From Pholiota molesta (lineage: Eukaryota > Basidiomycota > Agaricomycetes > Agaricales > Strophariaceae): a DNA stretch of 64,000 nt. The DNA lies in the NCBI GenBank assembly GCA_014925825.1, contig JACGCK010000119.1, positions 1-64,000 of the forward strand, given 5' to 3'. A model generated the notes under the pieces. The model did not search any database, was not told the origin of the DNA, and saw only the letters and a list, made by a program, of their open reading frames with translations. This document shows, piece by piece, positions 20,508-31,793 of the stretch (position 1 is the stretch's first letter; every line of letters starts with the position of its first letter). Position numbers and translations under genes: made by a program.

Positions 20508-21974
20508 CTACCAGCCCCATAGAGCACGGCGCACCTCCACAGGTTCTTCGTCCTCGAATCCTATAATCATCTCATCCTTGACAAATCCTCGAACCTCCGA
20601 TAGCAATAGGTTTCTATCCAAAAGTTCAGCCGCCAAATCATCCGGTGGCTCGCCCAACGACGCCACGAACGTGACCTCCCGAATCGTACTCTCTGCATTC
20701 TTCAAGTCAAGCCAACGGCTCGGAGCAAACACCCGTCCAACGAAGGAGAACGCACCACGGCGTCGGATTGGCGTAGCCATCGCAAAGCTAATGTGTTCAA
20801 GTCGGGGCGCATACGCAGCGAGCGGCTCGACGTCGCTTCTTATCGGCGGGAGCCCCAAATCCTTGGGCGCGGAATTGTAGACCAGATCGCCGAGAAACAA
20901 GATCCCGAGCGCGAGCTTCGTGAGCGCAGGCGCGGACAGCAGTGCCGCGTGCACTTCAGTGATAGCGGTGGAATCGTGCCACGTCATCGCCTGCGATTTG
21001 AGCGATAATGTGCGTAGGGCAGGAAGTCGGAGGTTATCGAAGATGGCCTTGAGGGGGTATTGTCCTGAGGTCCTGCACGGGAAGGTGCTCACGCTCACGT
21101 GGAGCACTGAGAGGCAGGGCAGGGTGCCGATAGGTGGGGAAACATAGACTCCAACATCGTTGTCCAGCAAGCGGAGGGAAAAAGATCCCGATTGGAGAGC
21201 GTTTAGCGAACGAATGAAGGCGGACCAGGCATCTAAATGCATGATCACCGGATGTATAGAAAGGTGGGTCAAAGTAGACCAGTTGTTAAGAGGATTTTCG
21301 AATTCTTGGGGTCTAAGCTTGCCAATGTTCTCCACAACTAGATGTCGAAGTGTTGAACGTGTCTGGGTGAGCACGGATGTCAGGTATTGATTATAGGTAT
21401 CAGTGTCATCGAAATCCGATCTGGGATCCAATGTAGAAACTATGGTATGGGCCCTGGGATGTATTCTGACCACATATCCGGCTTCCCTGCGGCGCTGGAC
21501 GAGATATCGATAGAGTCGCCCGACGCTGAGGTACTGCGCCGAGGACATGAGCTCCAGGAGAAATTCAGATGTAGGCTTGGAGAGACGACCTAGTCGATTG
21601 TGTGAATTATCCCCTCGCCGTAGCTCAATTTGGAGATAAGGAGCGATTAAGGCCAGATTACCCCTCCACCATCTCAGCCATTCCAGGCGCCGAAGGAACG
21701 CTTTGCGATCCCAGGCATATGGACGTCCGTTTGAATGCCAGTTGAGAGGGAGTTCAAAACGGAGGTGAGACCAGAGGGGAGGCGTCGAGAGGACCAATGC
21801 TCGCCAGGTGGCGCACACCTGGCAGAGCAGCATCGGTGCGATCTTGGTGTTCGGTTGCATGAGTACGCGTGCAGACGACTGATCGACACTGCGGGAAAAG
21901 ACTTCGCAGAGAATTTCGATGGGTAAGTCGTTTATTGGGTTCATTTGTTGGATAGACTCGTTTATCATCGACAT
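20508..21974 (-). CDS. F-box/LRR-like protein
   Basis: Intact single-exon gene, 488 aa, starting MSMINESIQQMNPINDLPIE. F-box at residues about 15-74 (LPIEILCEVFSRSVDQSSAR, then MLLCQVCATWRALVLSTPPL), an irregular leucine-rich region (NPLNNWSTLTHLSIH, LPALRTLSLKSQ, LTKLALGILFLG) and the conserved tail VEVRRALWGW. Predicted SCF substrate adaptor. It is highly similar to the gene at 6717-8165, including the leader, which points to recent duplication. The family promoter element is about 73 bp upstream. Confidence 0.85.
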   Translation of the reverse strand: MSMINESIQQMNPINDLPIEILCEVFSRSVDQSSARVLMQPNTKIAPMLLCQVCATWRALVLSTPPLWSHLRFELPLNWHSNGRPYAWDRKAFLRRLEWLRWWRGNLALIAPYLQIELRRGDNSHNRLGRLSKPTSEFLLELMSSAQYLSVGRLYRYLVQRRREAGYVVRIHPRAHTIVSTLDPRSDFDDTDTYNQYLTSVLTQTRSTLRHLVVENIGKLRPQEFENPLNNWSTLTHLSIHPVIMHLDAWSAFIRSLNALQSGSFSLRLLDNDVGVYVSPPIGTLPCLSVLHVSVSTFPCRTSGQYPLKAIFDNLRLPALRTLSLKSQAMTWHDSTAITEVHAALLSAPALTKLALGILFLGDLVYNSAPKDLGLPPIRSDVEPLAAYAPRLEHISFAMATPIRRRGAFSFVGRVFAPSRWLDLKNAESTIREVTFVASLGEPPDDLAAELLDRNLLLSEVRGFVKDEMIIGFEDEEPVEVRRALWGW

Positions 21975-22047
21975 CTTGCAGCAGATTGAGAGGAGAGGGA
22001 GCAGTGGCGGCCAACTATTGCGAGTTTGCGATCACTGTAAATTTGCT

Positions 22048-22077
22048 TGAAAGCGGTCTCAGAAATATACAACTCCG
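22048..22077 (-). promoter_or_regulatory. Conserved F-box family promoter/leader element
   Basis: Gene-orientation reading CGGAGTTGTATATTTC followed by TGAGACCGCTTTCA. Best match is the element at 8233-8263. Confidence 0.6.
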
Positions 22078-22359
22078 ATGGCATTGCATCCGGCAAGAGC
22101 AAGGTGACTTCAATCCATGTCTGGCCTCCAATTCCATGCGAGTTCCACGTACCAGACAGACACCTCACAGGAGATTAATATTCATATCAGTCACTCCATG
22201 AGTCGCCGATGATAGACGCTCAGCTCGTGAACAACAAATTGCCGACGGCAAAGTTCAATGAACACCGGATCCGCGTACTTTATTGGTATCCCAATCATAT
22301 GCCTGTTAGAGTACGAGTAGTAATATATGTACCTGCTAATTGTGATCGGGAATCCAAAA

Positions 22360-23640
22360 CTATTTTATACTAGTGATCGTCTTGAATGACGGAGTTCTCG
22401 CAGATGTTCGCCTTGAGCTCGATGACATTGGGGAATAGCATCCATCTGCCAACATGACGTTCTCGAAGACCACAAACTCTTGTCTGAAGAATCCAGCGCA
22501 GGGGATGGCGAAGTCGCCAATCTACGATCAAGGTTAATGCGGTACCTTGGAAAAATAGGATGGATGCGTACCTGATGAGTGGAGAAAAACAAGATGTCGT
22601 TCCAGAGATCGCGTAGATCTGGTTTAAAGTGACATTAGCTCTCTGTCGAACACCATTTTTCTGGTGAGCGTCTCTCAGTCATCCCCGAATTGAAGGTTAT
22701 CTCTAGTCATGAACATATCAGTCAGTTTTAACCGTAGTTCGAGGAGAGGAGCACGCACCGGATTTTCCGTCACCGCACCAAACCATTCCCAACTTTGCTG
22801 AACGAGTGGTTGAAGCGGTTTGTACCAATCAAGGCAGAATACCGTGCCCGCGTGGTGCAGCTTGTTCGCCTGGGCGTTGAAGTTTGTTTCAAAACATCTA
22901 TTGATACGAGCGGCAGCGTCAAGCCATATCGACCAAGCACTTGTCCCTGCGGCCATCATCAATGACGGCGTCGAGGGCATCGACATTGATGACGATACAT
23001 GCGTTATGCGCAAAGCTCTCGACGAGGGTGTGACGCTCGAATTTTCACGAGTTCAAATGTGCAAGGTTTGATCCTAGAAGGATTATTAGGATTTGGCACG
23101 TCCACGAAAGAAATGACATACGTTGGTGAGATGTGGCGTGTTCCTCGCTCGACTGCGACGCACCCCCCAATGACAGACAAATCTCCTGATAGTCGTCATA
23201 CTTCCGACATTCGATGAGAACCTGAGCAGATATGAGCACAACACAGCATTACGGATAGGAAGATAAGTAAATGGGATAGACCACCAATAGACGGACCTTC
23301 ATTCCTTTGAAGATGAACCAAGGAGGTCTCTCTTCTGAGACGTAGTCTTCAGTGAGGACTACTTGCTGCTTTCAATTTCTCGTGAGCGGTGTCCACTGTC
23401 CTTGTGATTTGAAGGTGCGTTGACACTGTTGAGGCATGCGTTGAGAGGCGTTGGCAATGGGTCGTTGACGCGTCGACCGTGAGGCCAGCACGGGACTTCG
23501 GGCGCCGGGCCCTCTCGGGACCGAAACAAATGATGAGCGGTTTCAATTTTCCCACCACACCCTTCTTCTCCTCCACCATGTCTTCGCTGCGTACTTCCTT
23601 TTCGTCCTGCGCCCCCCTCGCTTGGTTTCACTATCGTTGA
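22360..23640 (-). pseudogene. Decayed HAM1-like protein gene
   Basis: Minus-strand pieces in family order: a K/R/E-rich block near 23630-23560, the ECQKYDDYQE block near 23215, CMRNASSSMSMPS-type remnants of the ALLERFA segment near 23000, NKLHHAGTVFCLDWYKPLQP followed by QQSWEWFGAVTENP near 22870-22760, and GDFAIPCAGFFRQEFVVFEN followed by VMLADGC near 22510-22430, the counterpart of the (A/V)IPR...VVENL segment. Frames change between pieces and stops occur inside. It sits upstream of an F-box gene like the copies at 8.4 and 12.3 kb. Confidence 0.5.
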
Positions 23641-24810
23641 ATCTTTCTCATGCCTCTCCTTAGCCCCGGAGTGCTCCCTATGCCACCCCGGCGTCGCAGT
23701 TGTATCCTGGACGCCTGCGCCAGCTCATTCCGGATTCATTTCCTCATGACTTCCAGCCTCTTTCCCCGCTTTCGTAGCATTCTTTCTGCAAAGGCATCTT
23801 GGACTTGGGGCATTCAACTGATGCATTGAATCAATCTACAAATCACTCTCTGATCTCCCTACACGTCGGCTGTCGTAGGACTGCGCATCCATCGGCTATT
23901 TGTCTTTCATTATCAATCTCCATGATTTCGGTTGGATGGCTAGTCTTAAATGGCTGTTTGGCGCTGGGTCTATGCGGTAGATCCTTTCCGCAGGCTCTGC
24001 TGCAGAGCACTGGCCGTACGCCGTCAATGCATCATTTACATTGTCGCTCAAGCCATCAGAATCCGTTTCTGTTATTGCTACCTTGCGCTGATCCTCAGCT
24101 TCGCAAGTGCTTGAGGAGAATATGGTAGCGCTTGCCCCTATGGTAATTGGGTTAACGAGGAGTCGTATAACGTTTCTCGTGAGGTGCGTGACGGCGAGGC
24201 GCTGCGGAGGTTTATGACGGCTGTCAGTAGACGTATGTACATAGTATACCTAGCGATGTTTTTGATACATGAAGAGAATACAGACTTTGTTAATAGGTTT
24301 ACATTCACATCTGTAGTTGACGCCCTGCCTTCTTTGATCTACGGTAGCGTACGTTCCGTCCGTATTTATAGCGGCTTTGTGATCAGCTTTGACCTGTGGC
24401 AATGGCACTGCTCGAATAAATATAGGCAGCGGTAAGCTCGTTCCGCCCCGGTTTGGATGAAAGATTGCCTTTAGCTCCATGTACATAGTGACGATCATGT
24501 CAGAGGCCTTGCTGTGTCCGACTTGATGTGATATTTTGGGTATCGCACTTTCATTGCACCCACATAGTGGTACTGGATCCTTATGTTTGAACGGGAAAAA
24601 ACTAGGATTCCAAAACAATGATCCAAAGCTATAGCACGGTAGTTCGCCAACCGTCCAATTATTTTTGTTAAGAGGGGCGCGGGCTGATCCTAAGTTTCAC
24701 TACATTGCCTGTGGGCGCATATAACACTGGAGCTTGAGCTGAAGCTTTTTTCCGCACTGAGGACTGTCGTGCACTGCCCACTGCACCATTTCCATTCCCT
24801 CCCGTTCATA
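23641..24810. other. Intergenic region upstream of the membrane-protein gene
   Basis: No coding frame with recognisable features. Around 24240-24500 it resembles DNA at about 1960-2160, upstream of the other membrane-protein copy, suggesting that the promoter region was duplicated with the gene. A pyrimidine-rich stretch near 23740-23780 and 24780-24805 could be promoter-associated. Confidence 0.35.
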
Positions 24811-26043
24811 ATGCCGGCATTTGTTGCACCTATCGATATCGAGGAAGCGGATACAAGTAGTAGTCTCAATTCCGTCATTCTCTTAATTTTCTTAATGGGT
24901 ATGTGCGTGTTCCCGCTGTGCGCTCTGTCGTCCAAAACTTATTAATGCCGCATAGGACTGTATACCATAATCTTTTTTGGCACCATATATATCTACTGTA
25001 AGCCTCCGAACCACTGATGCACGATGTATTTACTGGACACATCCATAGTCACTAAAAACCCTTCCAAATACCACCCAGTCCCAGCCGCGATCACGCTGCT
25101 ATATCTGAGTGGTGCCGGTGGAACTGCCCTCCAATGGTATGCGACGAAATGGGAATTCATTAACAACGGGGCCACTCGACATTCGATCTTCTTGGCGGTA
25201 CTTAATGGCCCGCAATGGCTATTTATTGGGTTGGATACGTGTTATTGCGTTACATATGTCATTTCCGATGGGTTACTTGTGCGTATATAACCTACAGTAT
25301 TTGAACTCCAAACTCAACAATCCAAACAGATATGGCGGTGTTTCCACGTATGGAACCAGTCGTGGCGCATCATAGCGGCCTCATTATTTCTCCTTATCAC
25401 GGAATTCGGTAAGCTCAGTAATACTTCCAATACCTGTTCCCCAATGCAATTCCTCCCCCCAAAAGCACTGTTTATAGTTAGATTAGCATTTGCAGCAAAA
25501 TTCAGCAGTTCCAACATACCTCCTGCTCTGGAAGCCACGCTCAACGTCGTGCTAGCGGCGGTATTCTTCATTTCCTCCGGCACGACCCTCGTCACCACGG
25601 TCCTCATCGCGTACAAAATATGCTCCGTCGCAAGGAAGGCAGGCACCTCCGCCAGACGGTTCAAGCACGTCGTGGACATAGTGGTCCAGTCCGGCGCGGT
25701 CTACGCGCTCTCGCAGCTCGCTGCCGCGCTAGGGTGTGTGGTGCCCGGGGCCACTACGTTTGATAAGAGTGTCATTGCGTTCCAAGACTATACGCAAGTT
25801 CTGAATTTTGCGATCGCGGTATGTGGCTTTTTCGTTCGATGGCTTCTTAGGCATGGCAGCTGACGCACGCGATAGGGTATGTCGGCCACGGTTATGGTCG
25901 CGCGGGTCACTCTGTATTCGCCTGATGCTGCCTACTATCCTTCGACTTCCCATTTATCTGACCTCCACTTCCACGTGCGATCCACTCGTCCGGCAGATAA
26001 TATAGAGTTGGATGGCCAGAACTTAGATTTACTCCGACAATAG
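24811..26043 (+). CDS. Multi-pass membrane protein of an Agaricomycete family
   Basis: Six exons, all in phase: 24811-24898, 24956-24997, 25049-25278, 25330-25408, 25466-25818 and 25876-26043; 319 aa. The protein starts MPAFVAPIDIEEADTSSSLN and contains about seven hydrophobic segments (VILLIFLMGLYTIIFFGTIY; ITLLYLSGAGGTALQW; FIGLDTCYCVTYVISDGLLI; SLFLLITEFALFIVRLAFA; VVLAAVFFISSGTTLVTTVL; AVYALSQLAAALGCVV; a segment before MVARVTLYSPDAA). It has no signal peptide and ends in a short polar tail. This is a multicopy, functionally uncharacterised Agaricomycete membrane family with no known reaction. A decayed copy is at 2417-3703 and a third tail exon at 26439-26651. Confidence 0.75.
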
Positions 26044-26266
26044 CGATGGAATATCAGCCAGTGAAGGAAAAGTGGTTGAAGAAAATGTTTGAATAAACAA
26101 TCGCACTAGCTAATAGAACTGTAATGTTTTAATGTTATTTTAGTACCTCCATCGCTTTATCCCGCTATACACTTCCAAATTAATGTAGATTACTTTCCCA
26201 TCGTATGCTTGAAATGGCAAGAATATACAGTGTGAGCTTTGCCCAGTCCGAGGATATCCAAGTGCT

Positions 26267-26345
26267 ACCAGCCCCATACAGCACGCCACACCTCCACAGG
26301 GTCTTCTTCCTCAAATTCTACAGCCATCTCGTCCTTGACATAGTT
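26267..26345 (-). pseudogene. C-terminal scrap of an F-box gene
   Basis: Minus-strand reading NYVKDEMAVEFEEEDPVEVW followed by RAVWGW and a stop, the intact last ~26 codons of the F-box family. It lies between two membrane-protein gene pieces. Nothing of the rest of the gene remains, so the breakpoint is sharp. Confidence 0.75.
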
Positions 26346-26438
26346 TCATTCGCTCCTCATTAATTTTGCCATCGCGTTACGTGCCGTTCCGCGTATAGGT
26401 ATAGGGCCTGGCGCTCTGAACTAACATCCTCTGCGCAG

Positions 26439-26651
26439 GGAATGTCCACCACTGTCATGGTCGCGCGCGTTGCGCTGCTTTCCGTTGACAGCACCTATCC
26501 TTCGAGTTCCGTCCAGTTATCCGGCCTTCAGTTCCACGCGCGTTCTGCGCACCCCACGAATACTGTAGAGGCGATGGAGTTCGCGCACTCCGTTGATGGT
26601 GAGAAGATCTCAGCGAGTGAAGGACAGGCGGTTGAAGACAAGATTTTATAA
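26439..26651 (+). pseudogene. Orphan terminal exon of the membrane-protein family
   Basis: After a plausible acceptor (tctgcgcag) the frame reads GMSTTVMVARVALLSVDSTY, then PSSSVQLSGLQFHARSA, ending EGQAVEDKIL. It matches the last exon of the genes at 2417 and 24811 and is closer to the former. No upstream exons are present; the preceding 180 bp contain an F-box scrap in the opposite orientation. It is a remnant of a third gene copy. Confidence 0.7.
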
Positions 26652-26769
26652 CTTGTTGTGAAAGTTTGGATTACTTTCTTGGTTTCTTGCAAAAGTCGGG
26701 TCTTTACCTTTACACTCTTAGTAGGAATGTGATCAAAATGTGATGACTGACATTATCCTATCAATAAAG

Positions 26770-26900
26770 TGCGCTCGAAAATAGAAATGATGTAACTGGC
26801 ACAACCACTTCATCTTTACTGATAACCCTTTCCTCTTCTCTTCCACCGCCTCCTCATTAACATCCCCCACCTCCCTCACCTCCTGAGACGTCCTACATGT
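26770..26900 (-). pseudogene. HAM1-like gene scrap
   Basis: Minus-strand frame EVREVGDVNEEAVEEKRKGL followed by SVKMKW corresponds to the acidic block before the ECQKH segment in the other HAM1-like fragments. It sits in the promoter region of the next gene, as the related scrap at 15400-15760 does for its neighbour. Confidence 0.4.
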
Positions 26901-27083
26901 TATGGACAACGACTGTACGAGGCTGCGAGTCGCGGAAGCCACGGCGGCTTGATGGCGGCAGCGCGGCGCGTGTTCCTCGAGGTGTCACGTTACCGTGCTA
27001 AGGCTTGCCGCGTTGTTGACCCAACGTTGACCTTGCGCCCTGTTGCGCCCTCTCCTCATCATTCCCTCAATCCATCACCGTTA

Positions 27084-29531
27084 ATGGAGGCCACTCAACC
27101 AAGACGGTCAACGCGTCTTGCTCAACGTGGCAATTCCTTGCAGCCATCGAGAGAGAACAGGTTCGAACTACGTTTTATGTTGCGCCAATTGTGGCGTGCC
27201 AGCTCAAGGAATCATTTTCAGGCCAAACAAAAGACTATTAGCTTACCTAGCTATGACGACGTAACTCTGCCAACGAATAAAGAGAATTCTGCCACCGAGC
27301 CTTCTCAGCCTCCAAAGAAGAAAGCCGCAACGAGCAACTCCAAACCCAAACCCAAACGCGTCAAAATGCTCGGAAAGCTGTCGGGTCTCCTCTCACTCCC
27401 TCTCGACATCTTCTTCGAGATCACCTCCCACCTCCACCCATTGGACCTCCTCCACCTGTCGCGTGCCTCTCGCCACTTCGCACGCATGTTCCTGCGCAAA
27501 GACAACCGGCACGCGTGGTTAGCTGCACGTCAGACGGTGGAGGGCCTTCCCGACTGCCCTCGCGATATCAGTGAAGCGCAGTATGCCCACCTTCTGTTCG
27601 AATCCATCTGCTCCGTGAGTATTCTTCCATTCCTCTACCTCGTCACTCGCTCAGTCTGCACCTAGGGCTGCGGGAGTATTGGCAGGCGTTTGCTTTTCAA
27701 CCTTCGCGTTCGCTTCTGCGCGTCTTGCTACAAAACCAAAGTAGAGGCACATAAAATGATAGAGGGGGTACACAGTTATCTGGCCAAGGTGCTTCAAATT
27801 ATACCTCATACCTGTACGTTATTTTGCTAGTTTCCAAGTTGCACTCTGCTGACGTAGAGCAGATAGCGTCACTGATTTGTCAGTTGTTGAATTTTTGCCA
27901 CATCAATATTATACCATCAAGGATGAGTTCCTGAAAGCGTGCGCCGCCGGATCTGGGGATGAATTTCTTCAGGAAAGGCAAGAGGCAGTGTCTGCGCTCA
28001 TCGACCACGGAGATCGCGTCAGCGAGTTCTTGGAAGAGCTCCAGGAGCGAAAGGAGCAGGAGAGAATGCGGCTCAGGGAAATTCGGAAGCTACAGTACGT
28101 CCACCGCTTACTGTTCGAGATCGACCATCTAAACCAACATGCGCCCTTCGCAGGATTGATGCGCGGATCATGGATCTGGGCTACACGCGGGATGAAATTC
28201 CCGAAGAATACGCCGCATATGAAGCAGAAATCAAAAAGCCTAAAGCCTTGACTGACAGAGGTATGTAATTAGTATATATTCCGCATACTAACACCTGATC
28301 CTTTCTTGCTCCCACAGCGTGGCAAGGTATGGCGGCCAGACTGGGTGCTCTCGCAGCGGCGCGCCGCGCGGACGCCGTCCGAGAACGAATAGTGGCCCGG
28401 TTCTGGGAGTGGGCCCGCGTGTATGGAGCGCAATACTCCCGCGACGAATGGCCCGACCCCTTCAACGCGGCGAAGACGGATACGGTGATCACGCTGCTCG
28501 CCGAGGCGGACGCCAGCATACCCTTTACCATCGCCCGTTTCGATGCCCATTCCGCGCAGATCCGCGCAGACCTCGTCGCGTGGAGGGACAAGGCGAATCA
28601 GAAGATCGTGGACAAACTCGCAGCGGTGTATGGCCTGCCACGCAGTGCTGCTACTAGCTCTCTCGACCGTGCGTCCGCTGTGATGCGCTGCGTGGACTGC
28701 GCGCAGCTGCTGTTCGCGTCCGGCGTCATGCGCCACCTGCATCTGTGCAGCCGGCAGAGGGTGCTGTGGGCAGAGCGGAGCTGGGACTACGATGCGGGTC
28801 TTCACCAGATAGCACGGGCCCTTCTGCATCATGCGGGGCTTGCATGCGACGTCAGCACCGAGCACATAAATGAGCTGCAGGGGGATCTTAGGTGTAAATG
28901 TTCCCGTATGGGCTTTCTAGCGCTAGTAGGCAAATTTTCTACGGAATTGGAATACCTTTCTAACCGCGGAATTTTTCATCGTTCAAGGTCAAACATCTAT
29001 GGCAAGGGAGCTGGTCGTGCGACGAGACATTCAAACTATACAAGTAAGCGTTTGAGTGCTCTGCCTGCTACAACGACATCTGACGTCCGAAATGCATAGG
29101 CTCGGCGGTGGGTCATTGGGTGTCGATAACGCGCAGCGCGCGGTGGAAAATAAGGACGGTCCGCCCAAGGCAGGAGCTGTTGTCCTTGTAGAGATGACAC
29201 TCCCACTCTCATCTACGTCTCTACACCCGCAAATCGCAAAGGGACCGCTAAAGGATGCTGATCCATGCTGTCGTCTGTGTGGCGAAGCATCTTACATGCA
29301 GGTCGACATGCGGTTTATGCCTCAGGCAGTGCAGCATATGCAGGACAAGTACGTCGTGCGCGCCTTTCCTCGGTTTCGTCCGCGGCTGATGGCAAGTTGA
29401 TTTTTAGGCACGGGCAGGTGGGTGTTGGGGAGGCGGATCTCTGTCCTGCGAGGGACGTCTTGCGCGCAGCGCGGGAGTATGCTGCTGCGCATGGGGCCAA
29501 GGTTATTGTCACACGGATGGGCGGGCGCTAA
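27084..29531 (+). CDS. F-box protein with Cys/His zinc-binding modules, 8 exons
   Basis: Exons 27084-27614, 27666-27813, 27863-28094, 28154-28260, 28318-28925, 28988-29043, 29100-29348 and 29408-29531 join in phase to 684 aa starting MEATQPRRSTRLAQRGN. A basic N-terminus leads to the F-box (LGKLSGLLSLPLDIFFEITS, then SRASRHFARMFL), a CxxC...CxxC finger split by intron 1 (CSGCG...FCASCY), a charged helix (EELQERKEQERMRLREIRKL), a C2H2-like site (CVDCAQLLFASGVMRHLHLC), CCRLCGEASYMQVDM and the tail VIVTRMGGR. Probable SCF substrate adaptor. An ATG at 26952 would extend it by 44 residues. A 42-nt in-frame segment near 27160 could be an optional intron. Twin of 17566-19789, in the opposite orientation. 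Confidence 0.8.
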
Positions 29532-29974
29532 GCAGATAGTGGTAGTGTTTTAAATCGACAGCTCGGTGTGAGAATTCGTTATTGCCTTACTATATTGCCT
29601 GCCTAGTTAAGTATCTACATTGTTGTGTTTACAATTCTTCAACGTGTCAACTGCTCGAAAGATTTTTGGGTTGGTGGCTGGTGGATGAGTGCTGAGCGCT
29701 GAGGCCGCTGAGCACGCAAGCCTAATTCTACAAGATAGTACCACTCATTTGATTCCAGATGAACTTCCTGGTCGAGCTGTAAGCAAACAACACAAGCGGC
29801 TGTCTACTCTTTCCAGTCACTACACTTGAATCATAGTTGTACCAACATTCTTTTGCTGAAGGTCTCGCTGGTGTAAATCATCGGATTAGAGTTTGATATT
29901 TCAGAGTCCGCTTTCACGATGGGTGCAGTAGTTTGCGTACGATCTCTCTTCTCAACCTTATATATAATACGATC
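29532..29974. promoter_or_regulatory. Intergenic region with an F-box family promoter element
   Basis: Mostly featureless. At 29888-29917 the plus strand reads AGTTTGATATTTCAGAG followed by TCCGCTTTCAC, the family promoter element in the same orientation relative to its gene as in the minus-strand copies. It lies about 57 bp before the ATG at 29975. Confidence 0.55.
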
Positions 29975-31437
29975 ATGGACAAGTCCTGCCCACCTCACAG
30001 CCCGATAAACGACATTCCCACCGAAATTCTATGCGAAATATTTTCCCGCTGTGTCGATCAGTCTTCCGCGCGCGTTCTCATGCAGCCGAACACCAAGATC
30101 GCACCGATGCTGCTGTGCCAGGTGTGTGCCACCTGGCGAGCGATCATACTATCCACCCCACCTCTATGGTCGCACCTCCGTTTCGAGCTCCCCCTCGACT
30201 GGAACCGAAATGGGGATCTATTGACCTCAAATCACGAATTGTTCATCCGTCGCCTGGAATGGCTGAGATGGTGGAGGCGTAATCTAGGTTCGATCGCTCC
30301 TTATCTGCAGGTCGAGACACGGCAGAATACTACTCGAGATTATCAACAAATGCATTTCTCCAAGCCTGATGCCGAATTTCTCCTGGAATTCATGTCCTCA
30401 GCACAATATATAAGCGTTGGACGACTCTATCGATATCTTGTCCAACGACGGAAGAAAACGGGATTTGTGGTTAGAATACACCCCAATGCGCATACCATAG
30501 TCTCTACATACGTGGCATCATTCGAGGATCCCAATGTCCGTACCCAATATGTCGCATCCTTGCTCACCCAGGCTCATTCTACACTTCGATATCTTGTTAT
30601 TGAGAATCCCCGGCTTGCTCCCTGGGATCTTGAAAATCCTCCCAACAATTGGTCTATGTTAACTCGCCTCTCATTGCGCATCATTCTGCACTTGGATACA
30701 TGGTTCTCTTTCATTCGTTCGCTGAGCACTCTACAATCAGGTACCTTTAGCCTCAGCTTGCGGGACATTGACACCGACATCTACGTTCGGCCGGCCGCAT
30801 GCACGCTGCCCTATCTTACAGAGCTTTCTATGTTCACTACTCAGGCCGACAAACTTTCAAACAAATACCTCCTCAAGACCAGCTTGGATAACCTTCATTT
30901 TCCCGCCTTGCGCAGATTATCTCTCGGATCTCGGGCGATACCGTGGTTTGATGTCACCGCCATTACCGATGTTCATGCCATCCTCGCGTCCGCGCCAGCC
31001 ATCACGGCACTCTCGCTGGGGCTGTATTTCCTAGGCGGCCAGCTGAATCCATTTCACGAACCCGCAGCCAGGGATCCAGGACCCCTACCGATGCGAGACG
31101 ACATCGCACCGCTCGCGGCGTATGCGCCTCGACTGGAGCACCTGAGCTTCGATATCTGCACCCCACTCCGCGGCCGCACCCGCGCATCCGACTTCGTTGC
31201 GACGGTGTTCGGGTCCAGCAAATGGCTCGATTTGACGGCCCCGGCGAGTACTGTCCAGAAGGTCACCCTCTGTGGCGGTGGGATACCCATGGACCGGATG
31301 ATGTGGATATGACGGCCGAACTTGTCGAGAGACGCCTGTTGGTATCGCAAGTCCGCGAATTCGTCAAGGACGGGGTGAGGGTAGAATGCGAGGATCAACA
31401 ACCTGCGGAGGTGCGGCGGGCGGAGTGGGGCTGGTAG
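29975..31437 (+). pseudogene. F-box/LRR-like protein gene with a late frameshift
   Basis: From the ATG at 29975 (MDKSCPPHSPINDIPTEILC) the frame runs through F-box (residues about 12-70) and leucine-rich region to a stop at 31312. The family tail continues in another frame to 31437 (TAELVERRLLVSQVREFVKD ... EVRRAEWGW). Comparison with paralogues puts a one-base loss near 31290, in the codons corresponding to GEPPDD. The truncated product would lack only the last ~45 residues and replace a few, so residual function is possible. The family promoter element is present. Confidence 0.75.
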
Positions 31438-31793
31438 AGAAATACTCAGACCATATGCCATTAGCGAATATTATATGAGTGCCTTGGATACTAGATAGAT
31501 GAAATATTCATTCCTTGTCAAGATTCAGCTCATCCGTCATAGCGAGTTTCGCAAGACAAGTCTGAGAGGACAGAAGAGGCGAGATGGCATGCGGCAATGC
31601 GATGTGTGTCATTTTATGTTAGCAGTGCTCGCCATCGATGTCATTTACCGTTTATCTCGAACTTAGCAACTTCTTTCATTGAGCGCTTGTTTGGCGCAAT
31701 GGAGGACAGACAACCAATCCACTCGACATGTCTTACTCAATGCGTTAATGCTAGAGAGAACAGGTGCGAAGCAAACACGAATATGCATGGTGA
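31438..31793. pseudogene. Intergenic with an orphan first exon of the zinc/F-box family
   Basis: At 31700-31765 the plus strand reads MEDRQPIHSTCLTQCVNARE followed by NR and a donor-like gtgcgaag. This matches the first coding segment of the eight-exon genes at 17566-19789 and 27084-29531 (MEATQPR.ST.LAQ). No downstream exon follows; an F-box gene of the other family begins on the opposite strand at once. The rest of the interval is featureless. Confidence 0.55.
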
